Assembly (NCBI GenBank): GCA_018389105.1
Contig: JACATO010002192.1
Location: forward strand, 62,001 to 126,000
DNA: 64,000 nt
Reading direction: 5' to 3'
DNA from: Nautilus pompilius
Lineage: Eukaryota; Mollusca; Cephalopoda; Nautilida; Nautilidae
The position numbers and the translations under genes are program-made. Below the pieces are notes generated by a model, which worked only from the letters and a program-made list of their open reading frames with translations, made no database searches and was not told the DNA's origin. Positions 13,401 through 27,400 of this stretch are shown piece by piece. Within the stretch, counting starts at the first letter, position 1, and the number at the start of each line of letters is the position of its first letter.

Positions 13401-16400
13401 GCTATCTTTATTTTACAAGGGTTCAGATGAGACTTTGCCAGTTGCATACATGGTTATGCTATTTCAGCCAGGTTTCATTTGAACAATGCCCCTAAGGAAA
13501 AACGTGAAGAGTACAGAAGTTTTATGTCCATTCGAAGCAGACTGAAATCAGAACAAGATGTGGCCAGTATCCTGATGTTATCCAAAACCAATCTGCAATT
13601 TAAATTGAGAAAAAGATTAAAAAGGGCTGAATTTTCTTTGGCATTTCCAAAAATAGATTAAGTGTAGAATAAAGTCCAGTTAAAGGAAACAATCAAATAA
13701 TGTGTTAGATTTTGAAGGTTCTTGCTCATTTATAAATTAAACATAATACAATTTTCTCAGTGCTTTGGCCAAATTGAATCAGGATACTGAATTACTTTTT
13801 CCATCAACTAACTTTAAACTACACTAAATGATAAAAAATTATGGGAACTTCTTAGTGAATTATTATTGTGTGGCTGCATGTTATTGTTATATCAGTTTCA
13901 CTGGTCTGAAGCAACAGTTTAATTTCTTTCTTTCTTTGTGGAAAGATTAGTTTTGTTACAAACTCAGTGGAAAAATAGAACTGAGATATCAAGTGGATGA
14001 TCTTGAGAGGAGCATTAGATTCTGAAAGAATGGTTATTCATGTAGCACATTTTGTTGTCACAGTTGAAGAATGCTCTTAGTCAGCTAAAGTATGATATTC
14101 TGTCTGTGTTCATGAAGGGGATGTCTTCTCATACACTTCCATTCCCAGGTGATGCTAAATCTAAGATAATATTCAGTATCATTAGAAAAACTAAAACCGG
14201 CTTCAACAGCTGTACCTTCAGAAAAACAGGGTGATAATCAAGGTGTGCCAAATTACTAACTAACTTTTCTTGGGCTTTAAAATTTTTTTTAAATGGAAAT
14301 TTTCCTATGTTTCATCTTTTGGTGCTAGATGAAAGGGGGATAATAAAATTTGTATGTAACAAATTTTCAGCTATAAGCCTTAAAACACTTTTGGTTTCAG
14401 AATTCTTCCACTTCTAGATTTCTCTGGTTCTAGGGACTTTTGTTATTGTAGCTTCAAAGGAATATTTGGTTTATCTTGTAGATATATTTAGAGATTCTTT
14501 CTCTCAGATTGTTTTCCAGTATCTTTCAGTTTTACTGTTTGCAAAAGGTGCTGCCAATTAGTTGCATCCATATTTTTTTCCGTTATGTAGCACAATCCTG
14601 GGGTTTTTCTAATTACTTTGGTTGGATCTTGCGTAATCTTTTCTTCTTGATGCATATTTGAAAGTAGTTCAATTATTCAGTCATAAGATGACTTTTGAAT
14701 CTGCTTATTCCGTAATCATGTTTTCTTCTCTCTTTTTTGTGTTTAATATTGTAGTTATTTAGTAATTGTTGTTGTGTTTGATCTTATTTAAAAGTTTGTT
14801 GATAGTTGCAGTGGTGATTGGATTGCTTCATCAAGTGATGTTTGAAATTGCAGTAGTTCCTCATTTGTTAATGTGAACAGAACTTTTGTGATTTCTGAGC
14901 TTTTTTCTACCAGCAAATTGTCTCGCTTATACATTTGTAGGAGTTGGCTTTTCTGGAATTCAATTTTGCTAATTATTTAGGGCATCATCATGAGCTGTAA
15001 TGAAAATAGGTTTTTTTTTCCCATATGTGCTCTGTCAGTTACTAGGTGGCAGGCCCCCTAAGATTAAACTACACACAATACTGGCATTACACATAAGATG
15101 ATTAATTTTTATCCATTTATTCATGAGAATAAATAATTTTAAAAAATCTTTAAGACATTATTACCATAGTGGGAGGAGAGTGTACAGGATTTTGTATTGT
15201 ATGTGGCTTAAAATGCTGGATCTGTAACCTGGCTGTTTTTACACTATTTTTTGGTTTTACAGTTGTTCGAAAACTTCAGGAATTTGAATCTCCATACATT
15301 TCATTAAAAGCTGCCAACAAAGAATGTCCACACAGAATGGTCTTGAGGAAAAGGTTAGTGTTGTTATCAGTTGCACTTGGTTTCATCAAGTCCTGCAGAC
15401 AGAGTCAGGTTCTAACCTGTGAACAAGAATGCAGGAAAAGAAATAAATGACACTTAAGTGGAAATGTTAAAGTTACTGAAAGAATGAAAGGTGCAGGCCG
15501 TTGGAATGTAAATAGTCTTTAACGAGCCCCTCACAAGCCGGGTGGTCACCATCTCAGTACAAAAACCAAGGTCATTGCAGAAAAATAGATTTCATTTATA
15601 TTTTTTGTTTGAGAACCTCCGTGGGCAGAGAGAAGCCGTTTGATGCCTTCCATTTTATCCTCGGTGCATCACATGGGAAATTATTGAAAAAATTTCTTCC
15701 CCTAGAAACTCCAGTGAAGCATTAATAACGTCTAGTAAAATGAAAGTAGTACCTTGAATTACTACACGATTAGTCCTGTCCCATGGCAGCGCTGGTGACG
15801 TTCAGGGAAGACAGTCAAACGAGCAGCTTTCCTACTGATGATAAGGTTAAAAGCTTCATCAGTTCGCTGAAGCAGAAGCTCAGGAGGAAGTGCACAGCAA
15901 TAGGTCAGAATTGATTGTGTGTGCTGCCTGCTTCCCATGTTGTATTGCCTCAGGACTATATCTGCATACTTTAGTATACATCTATACCGTGTACTACTGA
16001 AAACTCAAATACCTTTAACCTTTTCATTTGTTTTTTTTCAATTTCTGTTCCAAAAGTCTATTTGAGATCTCTGTGATGCGATACATTCAAATATCACCGT
16101 TTTAGATGCTTCTGTAATGATGTCCTAGGGAACGTCAGCAACCCCATAGTAAAGAGTGAGTACCTGGCTCGTGAGGGGCGTGTAAAAAAAAAACAACTCT
16201 GAGGTTGCACGATGGATGATTTTTCCTGGCTGACATGTTGCACTATCCAATATCTGAATCTGTCAGCTGAGACCCATGTGACTTGATGATTAATAATGTG
16301 TACTTGTGCAAATTTTTTAATAAAAGCACATTACCTGTTGGCTTTTTTTTTGTTAGCCATATCTGCATAATGAATAAAATGTAAAGGTCAGAAGATAAAA

Positions 16401-19400
16401 ATGCCTGATATGGCAATCATGAAAATCAACTCTACCTGACTAGTATTCATTTTAACATTAGCCTCTGGTTGAGGGTAAACTTCATACAGGTAAGAAAAAT
16501 AAAATAGCACAATTTCCATCTGCTAACCATTAATGTGACATTTACAAACTCAAGAAGGGTAAGATCAATAGGCCAAGATTTGGAGGGAGGTTTGGTGATG
16601 CCAGGATCTGTTTATAGAGTAGTCAGTGGTTGGCTTATGTGGGGTTTGTTACCATGATGCATGAATGTTTCCTGCACTGTATTCAACTTGTGCAAAGCTT
16701 AATTCTACAAAACCATATGAAATGTGCTTGTGCATGAGCAGTTTTTTAGCTGTATCATTTTACATGCCATGTTGAGATTAGTACTTTGCCTACATAAACC
16801 TTAAAACTTGCTTTTCAAAAGCAAACTTGTCATTTTAATTGGGGTTATATATTGGTCAGTACATTTCTGTCTCTATAGTGAAAGGTAAAAATCATTTTTA
16901 TATATCTGCTGTTGATAAATATTTTAAACTAAAGAGACTACTAAAATTACAGTCAAAATATTAATTTAGTTATGTATGGTAATTGTGAGGAGGTAGGAAG
17001 CTTTCTTGGTAAGCCCCTCTGGAAGACAGTTTTCGAATTTTTTAATAGCTGATTTACAAAGATGAACATCTCAAGATTCACCAGTGTATTTATTATTGCT
17101 CTTATGGAATGAATTTAGTAATCAGTAATAAATCAGTGTATAACATGTAACTGTTGAAAATGTTAGCTTTAATAAAATAAATAAATAAATAATAGGTTAG
17201 GGTCTGAAAGGATTTGAGAAGCATTTCATGAAAATGTATGTTACAGGAATTTTCCCTTTAAAAATTGATAACCTGTAGATATTTTAAATTCTTAGTGAGA
17301 AATAAGCTTAGCTATCACTTTTTTCTTTGCTGTTATTTTTAGTTACTGGGATTCAAGTTATGACGACGACCTACTTGATAACAGAGTAACAAAGAACCTT
17401 TTATACATCCAGGTAAGTGTGTTATTCTACACTCAGCACATCCCCACAAAAGAATAGAGGAAGTTGGTCATAGACAGCCTGCTCTATTGTTTCTGGCTGA
17501 ATTCATCTGTTGACTCGGTTTGGTTAAAAATTGATGAAAGTTTTATTCGCTTGGAAAAAATTTGAAAAGTGAATAAATTAATTTTAAAAAAAACTGTTTA
17601 CGGTTAATTTCTGGAGATGATTTTGTCAAATTGTACCTACATTCTGAAATACTGTTGCATAATATCTGGGGAAAATCTTTTGTGCACCATTTCATGTCCA
17701 TAATAAATAAGTTCACTATTCTGGATCTTTCGTGATGTGTGTACATGTCTGTCTTTGTAGTAACTGTCTTTGATATGTTTGGTAACGGCACATCTTTCCT
17801 TTGTCTTGGTTTTTATTTGATGCCGCATCTACCACAGTATTTGTGCTGTATATGATGCAGAACAGTTTTGTGGTGTGAATGGTCTTAGTGCTAAAATAAT
17901 CTGATTTTTCAGGCACTAGGTTTATGAAAATATAAAAATCAGTGTATTTAAAAAAAGAGAGTTTTTTTGTTTCGACCAAAAACATTCTCTGTACAATATT
18001 TTTCTGCTAAGAAGAATAACTCTAGTGTTAAAAATAATATTTACAGAAAACTATTTTCCGCAGCCGGTTTGCTGTGAGAGTTATGATGCATGTAGTGTGC
18101 CAGTGCCTAGCAACAGTTTTGGAATCACTTTAAAAAAAAAAAAATATTGAAACTATATTTGAATTTAAATAAATTAATTTCAAACTGACAGAATTTTTTT
18201 TTATTTTAAAATTAATTTTAAACAAATTTAAGTCTGTACAATAATTTAATATAGTAAATTTAAGTCACAAATGTTACTCCATGCTGTAATTGTTTGCTAA
18301 TCCTCAGAGATAGGTTATAATGACCCTGCTTTTATAATCTGTAGTAATTTTGAATATCCGCTCATCTGCGTCACGATATTTTTCCAATGTGTGTGGAGGG
18401 TTGTGACCCGCCACTAATTGCTCTTAATGCAAAATGGGCTTGTGATGCACTTTACGGAGGCCATCTTTGACTTTCCATATTGTTGGGTCTATCATTCCGA
18501 ATTCGGCCTGCATCCTTTGATGTGCATCTTCTGTGTGGTTGTTGGTCCTGTCTTTGTTGAGAACCCTGTTGTACAATGGCCACATTTCTGGCGGAAACAT
18601 TGCCGGACGTCTTTATCGCTTTCTCAGCGAGCTGGATGGCCTACATAGTAATCTTCAAACCAAGCAAGCGGTGGCTGCAGTTCTTCTGGAAGTTCTTTTG
18701 CCAATCTATCTATGGTGCTGTCCTACAAATTCCAACCCAGTGATCACTTTTGTACTCAACACAAAATAAACAACATTGTTATACCTGTGGGGCAGCTGCA
18801 GTTCATGTAAATGTTTTTTTTCATGTTTTGATTAAGATGGAAAAAAACATCCATTGAGTCACACACCAGAAAAGTTATTCTTTATTGCAGTGAATGCTGC
18901 ATTTTCAATATTGCATGAACCAGATTTTGGGGAAACATCAGGTTCAGCTGTTTAATAAGTTGGAAGAATCTTTCATACGTATTCCTTTGCTTGTTAGGCA
19001 GCAAAGTATAAAATACTGGATAAACACCAAATCTTTCTGCAAGTATGACATATAACTGTGAAAATGGTGGTGTGAGTTGAAATGTTCCGTCAACAGACCA
19101 GGTTTTTTGAATTCTTTGATATATAGACATTGTCGGCTGCTAGAAAGTAGTATCCTCTGTGGACTAGGGCTGCTATCATCAGCAGTCAAAGAGTTTTCGA
19201 CTACACCATGCCACAGTTCATAGACTTTGTAATTTTCCGGTTTAAGAAGAGTTTCGAGATTATCTGAGAGTGGAGGAACTGCATCGACTTCATTTCCTTG
19301 CTACCTCAACATTTTTTCTCATTGCTGTGAAATTGGGCAGGGTTACCTGATTGGCTTGCAACGAATCATTTGTTTACTCATTAATGACTCAAGCTGCGGG

Positions 19401-21404
19401 TTCAGGTTTTCTGCTGCACACCGGTTCATTTTCGTGACCGCTTTCAACACCTTCACCTTTGCAACTGAAGCATCATGGGAATGCATCCTGAGTATCAGCC
19501 TCACCTTTTCATCATCTGTGTGGATTCTTGCTTTGTGCCTCCTTCCTCCATAATGTCAGAACTTCTGCATTTTTTCACCACATCAAAAACACAGGAATAA
19601 CCCTCTACTATCTGTTTCTCCTTTCCACACTCAGTTAAAATTATTTCCATTTTAGATGGATAAGTTACCTGCTATGTGAAAAATACAGTGTAATGGTAAA
19701 GGCTTCTAAATCTACTTTTGGGAGAGATCATCAGGAGTTAAACACAGACAGAAGAAGAAAACCAGTTAAATGGTTAGCGTATCTCAAGAATGACACAAAA
19801 ATTAAGGCTGACTGGTACAGCACTGCTCTTTCTTGTACAAAGATGTCTGAGCAGTAATGGTGTAAATGATGTACACCGCTGCCTTGCTTTATGCAATAAG
19901 GCAGATGTGATATGGACATAGAGGGAAACACACAGGGAAACCTCCCATGTAAAAAAAAAAGTACTCTATAAACTGGCTAATTTTATTGCTTCCTTATTCT
20001 CTCTCTCTCTCTCTCAATTTACTCCCTATTGTCCATTGTTGTTCGCTCTGTCCACACACCATCACATCCTGGTCAAACAAACTCCCTGCTAAATGGCTCA
20101 CAACAAATAGTTCCATTCCTAGAATACCTGAATGTTTTTTGCCACAAAGGCAGCTTTAGCTTTGCAACTGTAGCTATTCAAGTGAAGATGACCTGAAATG
20201 ATTGTTAGTAACAATTTTGCATTAATCTATTTGAGATGAATAAATCCTCTATTCCAGAACTTAAAAATGTACTTTACAATGACGGTCCCCTCTCTCTTAT
20301 ATAAAACTTGGAATTGGAAGTCATGTTTGCACACACTAGCTTACTGGATGAAAATTTAGTAATGGATTACATCACCAGTATATTTTGTAAAAAAATTCTA
20401 AACAAAGGCAGTGAAATGTGTGGTAGAATCAATCAATAATACTCACCTTTTTATATATCTACCCCAAGCAAATCGAATTTGGTAAAAATGTTCTTCTGAA
20501 ATTATTCCAAATAGAATTCTTGACAGAAACAAATATTTGCTGCTTAATTTGAGAATCAATCAGGAGAGGTGTATCTGCTGCCTGTGCTGCTGCTTGTGAT
20601 TTTTACCATTGGTGATAATTGTAATCCTAATAATATTAATAATAATAATAGTCTGGTTGGTTTTTTTGACAAGCAATCCAAAGAGAAGAAAGTGTGTAGT
20701 TTTTAGTATTGAGTAGTAAAACTAAAGAAAGAAGTTGTCGGATGACCAGCAACACTTGTTTAAAAAATAACAGTCCATCCAGGTATCCAACTTTTTTAGG
20801 TATCTGACCACATCTAGGTCCCGTTGGGGTTGGATAACAGGATGTTTACTTTAGTTTGTTAAACTAGATGCTGCCAACTTCATAAACATTTTCATATGTA
20901 AAAACTGGCACTCAAAGACAGTCTGGTATGTTTTTGTTCTTTCTACTGGTATTTCAGCTAACTTCTCTAATGAGCTTATTCTCTGAAAAGCCCAAAATTA
21001 GACTCGTTTTTGCTTGTATGTTTGATTATAAACCTGGTGAAATGCATGAATACTTAGTCAATAAATATCCCAATTGTATAAAAATTTTGGACGAAAGTGA
21101 GATACAAGTTATATCTACTTTACAGAAACAATGCTATGGTGGGCGGTCACCATCTACTAGAGACATTCAGGCATCTTATCTTTCAACATCTAGACATTGT
21201 TGAGTACAATGGCTAAATTACACTGGAAAATGTTCTATGAATCTTCAAGGAACAATGTCCTCAACAAATTGACACATCCCAAACTGAAAATAGTGCTCCA
21301 TATTCTTTGGCTAGCCAAATCGAATCCAAGATATACTCCAAAAACTAACTAACTAAGACTGTACAAGTGATTTAGTCCATTAACATGCTCTCTCTCTCTC
21401 CCAT

Positions 21405-21435
<31 letters not shown>

Positions 21436-24400
21436 CATCTCTCTCTCTCTTTCATAAGATCAATGCTACAAATTTCAAATATTTGAAGTGTTGTAACTTC
21501 TCCAAAAAATAAGTTAAAAAAGTAAAAATATCTTTGATCTTTTTTGTTGTAAGGTATCGATTTTTGCTAGTTTAGAATCAGAAAAGACATGTCCGCAGCC
21601 ACAACCAAAAATTTTTCTCTAAAAAATGGGACTATATTTAACAAGCTGTCTTTCAAACTGGGTGTTAATAAATTTTGTTATATATAAACTTATTACTACT
21701 TTTTCAACAGGCTGTCAATGATCTTGAGCATCAGTGGGTGCTATCAACCAAGGAACAGTCAGTACAGCTGGCTAACTTACAGCAGAAGGGCTCAAAACGA
21801 GATGTAAGTTTCTTGTTTAAATTACTACTATTACACTTTTCATGTCTTACGATCTGCAAGTAATATTACTGTGCCTTCTCTTGCCAGATTATTTACTTTT
21901 GTGTTATGGATGACTTTGCTATTTAAGAAGAGTGTTTAGCATATTTTCTTGACTGTGGTATCCAAAATAGTGAAAAAAAAGAAAAAAAAATGGTCTACCT
22001 ACTTTTGTTGAAGGATATTAGTTTATAATCTCAAACACTTAAAAAAATCCAATGCCCTTTCCAAAAAATTCAACTTACAATATGCTCCATTAAAATAAAA
22101 TTCTATACATGTTTTGCAAGATTAATGATGACTTTAAATAGTTGATGGAGGAGGGTGTCCAATGCAACCTTTCTTTGCTTTTTCCATTTTTCACACATCA
22201 GACATTTGTTGCCAGACACAGCTGGATATATTAATGTGAAGAAAGGACTGCTTGTAAAATGAATATTTAAAAAAACTCTGGAGGTCTTCCCCAAAAACAA
22301 GTCGTAGCCTGGCTGGGTGTCCACCCGTCTATCATAACCACCTAGTACCCCATTTCAAAGCTACAGGCAGCTCCAGGAATAGGCCTTATCCTGGCTAACT
22401 TAATCTTGCATCAGAGCAGACAAGTAGATCTGGCATTATCACTTAATAACGATACAATCAGTGACTATAGGAACACAAGGTGTGCCCTTGTATCCAATCA
22501 CTGACTAAATAACATTGAGTGTCTTTTCATTTTGAACTGGTGTTTGCTAACATCTTGGGTTTTGAATCATTGTTTTCTCAGGTCTGTTGAGTTTGTAATT
22601 CGCTGATTGAACATCCACATGGACAGTTTGTAGGCTGTTTTCAGATAGCGCAAATAGATTTGACACTGACAACAACAATGTTTGTGCTGTGTTTAATGAT
22701 AATTTCTAGTTGGTCAGTGATTCTAAACTGAAATGTGGCAACTCACCAATATGTGGAGACAATATTCTATGGACTGCACTTGATCTTGTAGCACCCAATC
22801 CCACACTACGAGGCATAGGTACCAACTTTTTTTATGGCAGCACAGTGCCATTTGTTTGAATGGGTGGTTGATCTCAACCATATCGAGCATGTTTGGGATG
22901 AGTTATTGTCTTCACTAGCCTAACAGAATATTATGCTACAGACCCTGGAAAAAACATATGCCTGTGCATAAATATTTATTCATATTTCTTAGCAAGAAAC
23001 ACCCATACCATACAGGCACTGATGACATGCAGGAGCTGTGGTATCATGTAATGTTACGTAATTCAGACACAGGCATGAATTGTGATGATGTAACTATTTC
23101 TGTCAGTTTTTACATGCTGATGTGTATCTAGCTATTGTATATTTGAGTATATTTTGATTTTAACAGTATAGTGATTTAATTTTATCAATTAAATGTGGAA
23201 TTATATGATAACCATGAGGAATAATGATTCTTTGGATGAAGCGCTATATTTTTTTTTTTTGTTTAAAATATTTAAAATACTGCCTGCATAACAAATCAGT
23301 GGCTTTTTGAGAGACTTTAACATTTTATTTTGGCTTTTGTTTCATAAAGGAAATCAAATTTTTCATGATTTTTGAGAAAGATTGTTTTTTTTTTTGTTTT
23401 TTTTTTTTGGTAAAATTCATATCAATTCGGCTAATTGACTCACCGATCACTTTTTGTTAGTTTCTAAGGCTATGCAGGACACTGAAATACTATGGATACC
23501 TTCACTTCCAACCATGTGTAACGGACTATCCACATCCAGACTCCAGGGTGTTATTGGCTGTTGGAAATAAAGAACTCAGCTTCAGAGTAAAATCAGGATC
23601 TGTAAGTATTAATTTTAAGAAAATTTTCTTCTTTGTATACATGGAATTTTAAAAATCTTTCTATTTTCTTTTCATCTGATACTAGCACCTTACAAAAAAA
23701 CAGGGGAGTCAAGGAAGCTCTTTTCACTCAAAGTAAAGATGTGGGTGCAAAAAATCAAATAAGTTTTAGAATCTGCCTACTGGTACATGACTGGTTACTG
23801 TGAGCTTCCAGGCGGCGAGTAATGCTTCTTGTTGTGTGTATCTCCTCTTTTGTGTTTTAGGACCAGCATAAAGAGAGAATTTTCAAAATTACACGAATGC
23901 GCTGTTGGAGGATTACGACAATTGTAAGTTTTGCTGATAATCCATCACTGAAATGCTGCCCCAGATCAAACTTAATTCTTTTAAAAAGAATAAGAAAATT
24001 CCATATTTTTTTACCTATGGAATCACTGCTGCCTGCTCTTTATTAAAAGCCCATCTTTTTACATGTGCTGTTTGTACTGGGTTTATAAATTCTGTTTTTA
24101 TTGCATGTCAAATGGTTGGTTCAGGGTTGAGATATTTGACTGTTTGTTTTTGTTACTTTTTAATTAGCAGTTGTAAAGCAGTCATCGGTTGGGGGACTGC
24201 TGCTTTATTTAAAAGGCTGTGTAGTGATCAGGTCTTAGCCTAACATCAAGGGCCCAATCCCAGTTTGAAACTACTCTATTTGCCATAATTCACTAATAGA
24301 GTTTCTTTTTTCCAGCTGGGCTCATGGGTTTTCTCCAATATCTAAGGGTTCTAATAGAGATTTTCTGCTCTGCTGCACCTCTGTGTAGAAGCCAGTCCCT

Positions 24401-27400
24401 TGCCTGGGTATAGGCTGACCACCTGGTTACAGAACCCTGCTGTGTTGTCTGCCTAATGCTCCACCTCTGATGCCAGAAGAGGAGGAATTTAGTTTAAAAC
24501 TGATTTGGCATCCATTTGCTAAATTTTGACCAGATATCTGTAAATCTGGAACATTTTTCTTCTTTTGAATAGAAGAATAAAGTTGCACTGTAAATTTTGT
24601 TTTTTTTTATGGAATAATATTGTTTAGGAAAAGGAAGGAAAAACACCCTAATTTTAAAGCACTACTTAAGTGGGTGTGAAAATGTTTTAAAAGTCAGTTC
24701 ATATATATAGCAGGAGTCATTTACGAATATGCTGCGATTGGGAAAGGCTAGGAATTAGTTGGTCCAAATCATCTGAATGAAACTTGTAACTGATTGTTAC
24801 TTAATGATGGAGCAAGCGCAATTTTTCTCTCATTGTGTGTAACATAATTTCATTGGCTATGTCTCTACCACATGATCAGGTGCAAAAGATTGTTTCATTA
24901 CGGACAAAATGCCAGATATTATCAGCCAACCCAATGAAGCCTAATTGAAAGAAATGTATCTTTCTTTTTTTCCCCTGCTGCTAGCCAAATGACAATGCCT
25001 TTCCCCCTAAAGTGCCTTTTTCTGCTGGCCTGGTTTCATTCCAGTATTACATTCACTGTTCTACCATTTTCAGTATTGTGAAGCAGACAACAACTCTAAC
25101 AGGAACGTGAAGCCACAATTAGAAATTTCATTTGAATACCTATTATCGAAAGACACACTGCAATGGATTACCATCAAAAGTAGCCAGGTGAGTTGATTAA
25201 AGAACGCCTCTTTACAATACTGCTTATGGGCATTTATATTCTAGAAGTCTAATTAAACATAAAACCAAAATTACAAGCATTGTCTACCTTCATAACAGTT
25301 GGGTTAGTCATGTAATTGATTTTTAGTGCAGGAAAGAACATTATTTGGAACCTTCCTTATATTTTGAGTGATTTATTTTAGCAAATTCTAGCAAAGCAGC
25401 ATCCTTTCTTTGTGAGCACTTCCAAAACTTTTTTTTGTAAAGCTGAACTGCCTTTCACCAGAATTATTTTATAACTGAATGTTACCAGTTTGCAGTTTGT
25501 GCTTCCACTTTAGAAAACTCTGCAATGGATGTACGAGGTGTGTCAGAAAAGAAACAGGACTGGGGTCACAAATAATATATCAAATCCAAACTACAAACTA
25601 CAAGTTTTCCCCTTCGAAATAATCCCACTCGAGTATAATGCACTTTCCCATCCTTATCTGCCACACCTCCATGCACTCCTGGAAGGATTCTCCTTGGATT
25701 CTTCACAGCTCTGTCATCACGGCCCTCTTGATGGCTTCCACCTCCGGAAAATGGATCACCTTGATGACCCCCTTGAGCTTGACACACGGAGCCAGGTTGG
25801 GTGAGTAGAGAGGTTGCTCCAGCACAGCAATGTTCTTCTTAGCAAGGAACTGCCGGATGATCAGGGTGTTGTGAGCTGGCGCGTTGTCGTAGTGAAGCAG
25901 CCACGAGTTGTCCTGCCACAACTCTCGCCTCTTCTTGCACACTGAACAAACAAACACCACAGAATCTCTTTGTAGACATGCTAGTTGATCGTCTGGCCCT
26001 GTGGCAAGAACTCTGTGGACGAAGCCCCTCACATCGAAGAAAGCGATCAACATGAGTTTGACTTTGGACTTCTACTGTCTTGCTTTCTTCGGCCTCGGCG
26101 ACTCCGGACTCTTCCATTGAAGGTTCTGGTGCTTGGTCTCCGGGTCGTACTCAAAGATCCATGATTCATCACTGGAGATGACTCTCCCCAGCAAGTCTGG
26201 TTCAGTTTCAAGACGCTCGAGGATGTCCTGACACACCTGCATGTGCCGCTCCTTCTGGTCATCGTTCAGCAGCTTCGGCCCCATCTTCGCGCAGATCTTC
26301 CACATGCCCAAATCTTTGGTGATAATCTTCTAGACGCTGTCGCGGTTCATGCCCAGCTCACTTGCGATCAGTCGAATAGTCAGCCGACGATCGCCATGCA
26401 CCACCTGCCTCATGCACTCAACGTTGGCCTCAGTCCTGCTCGTTGAAGGCCTTCCGTTCCTGGGGTCGTCTTCCACATCCTTGCGTCCCTCTTTGAAACT
26501 CTTGTGCCACTCGAAAACCCATGAGCATGACATCGTCTCATCTCTATGCACTTGCTGCAGTTGTCCGAGTGCTTCTGACTGAGTTTTCCCCAGCCGGACC
26601 AGAAACTTCAGGTTGGTTCATTGCTCTGTGCCCATCGCTTGACAGCCTGAAGTTGAGGAGCTGTTAACAAAAGCACGTGAAAAAACATACAATGGCTGCA
26701 GAGAGCTGAGGTCGCAATTATATACTCCCTGGATGGTGATCCAACCCGCTAATCCCTACCCCACTCATAGCTCTCACAGCACACTAAGTCCTGTTACTTT
26801 TCTGACCCACCTCATATGTACAGTTTCTTATCCAGTAGTCATATCCAATGAACTTTGATATAGGAGTTAACCAGTGCTAACTACATACAAAGGACTTATC
26901 AAGAATTAAGTAAATCTGGAACCATCACCCTATGTCTTGCCCATCCAGAATGAATGAACTACAAATCTACTGTATGACTGATATTTCCCCAGAAGCTCAG
27001 CGTACAGTTTGTATTACAGACCAAATCTCCTGACCTTAAGTGTTATTTTAGTCAAGTTAATCTGCATGGATTGCTGAATTTTTTTATAGTTTAGTATCCA
27101 TTTTTTTTTCTTTTGCTTGGTGATGGAGCATAGATATTTTTGTTTTCAATCATGATGATTCATAAACCAAGATCCCCTAATGTAACCTGGACAGAATCCT
27201 GATATCATCAAGGTGACGGCTGCCGAGTCATCCTGTGTCTAGCAGATAACAATCAGATAGTTTCCACTGCATAATTAGAGAAACAGAAGGTTTGGTTTGT
27301 TATTCCTTTTTTTGCCTGCTTTATTTCAGGCCATACTGGTAAGCATGTGCCTCCAGGGAATGGTTGATGAGCTGTTAGCAAAGAAACAAGGCAAGCACAT

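Noticed and set aside
25529..26582. Plus-strand open frames across the mariner element
   Set aside because: They are shadows of the minus-strand transposase; terminal repeats and catalytic motifs fix the coding strand as minus.
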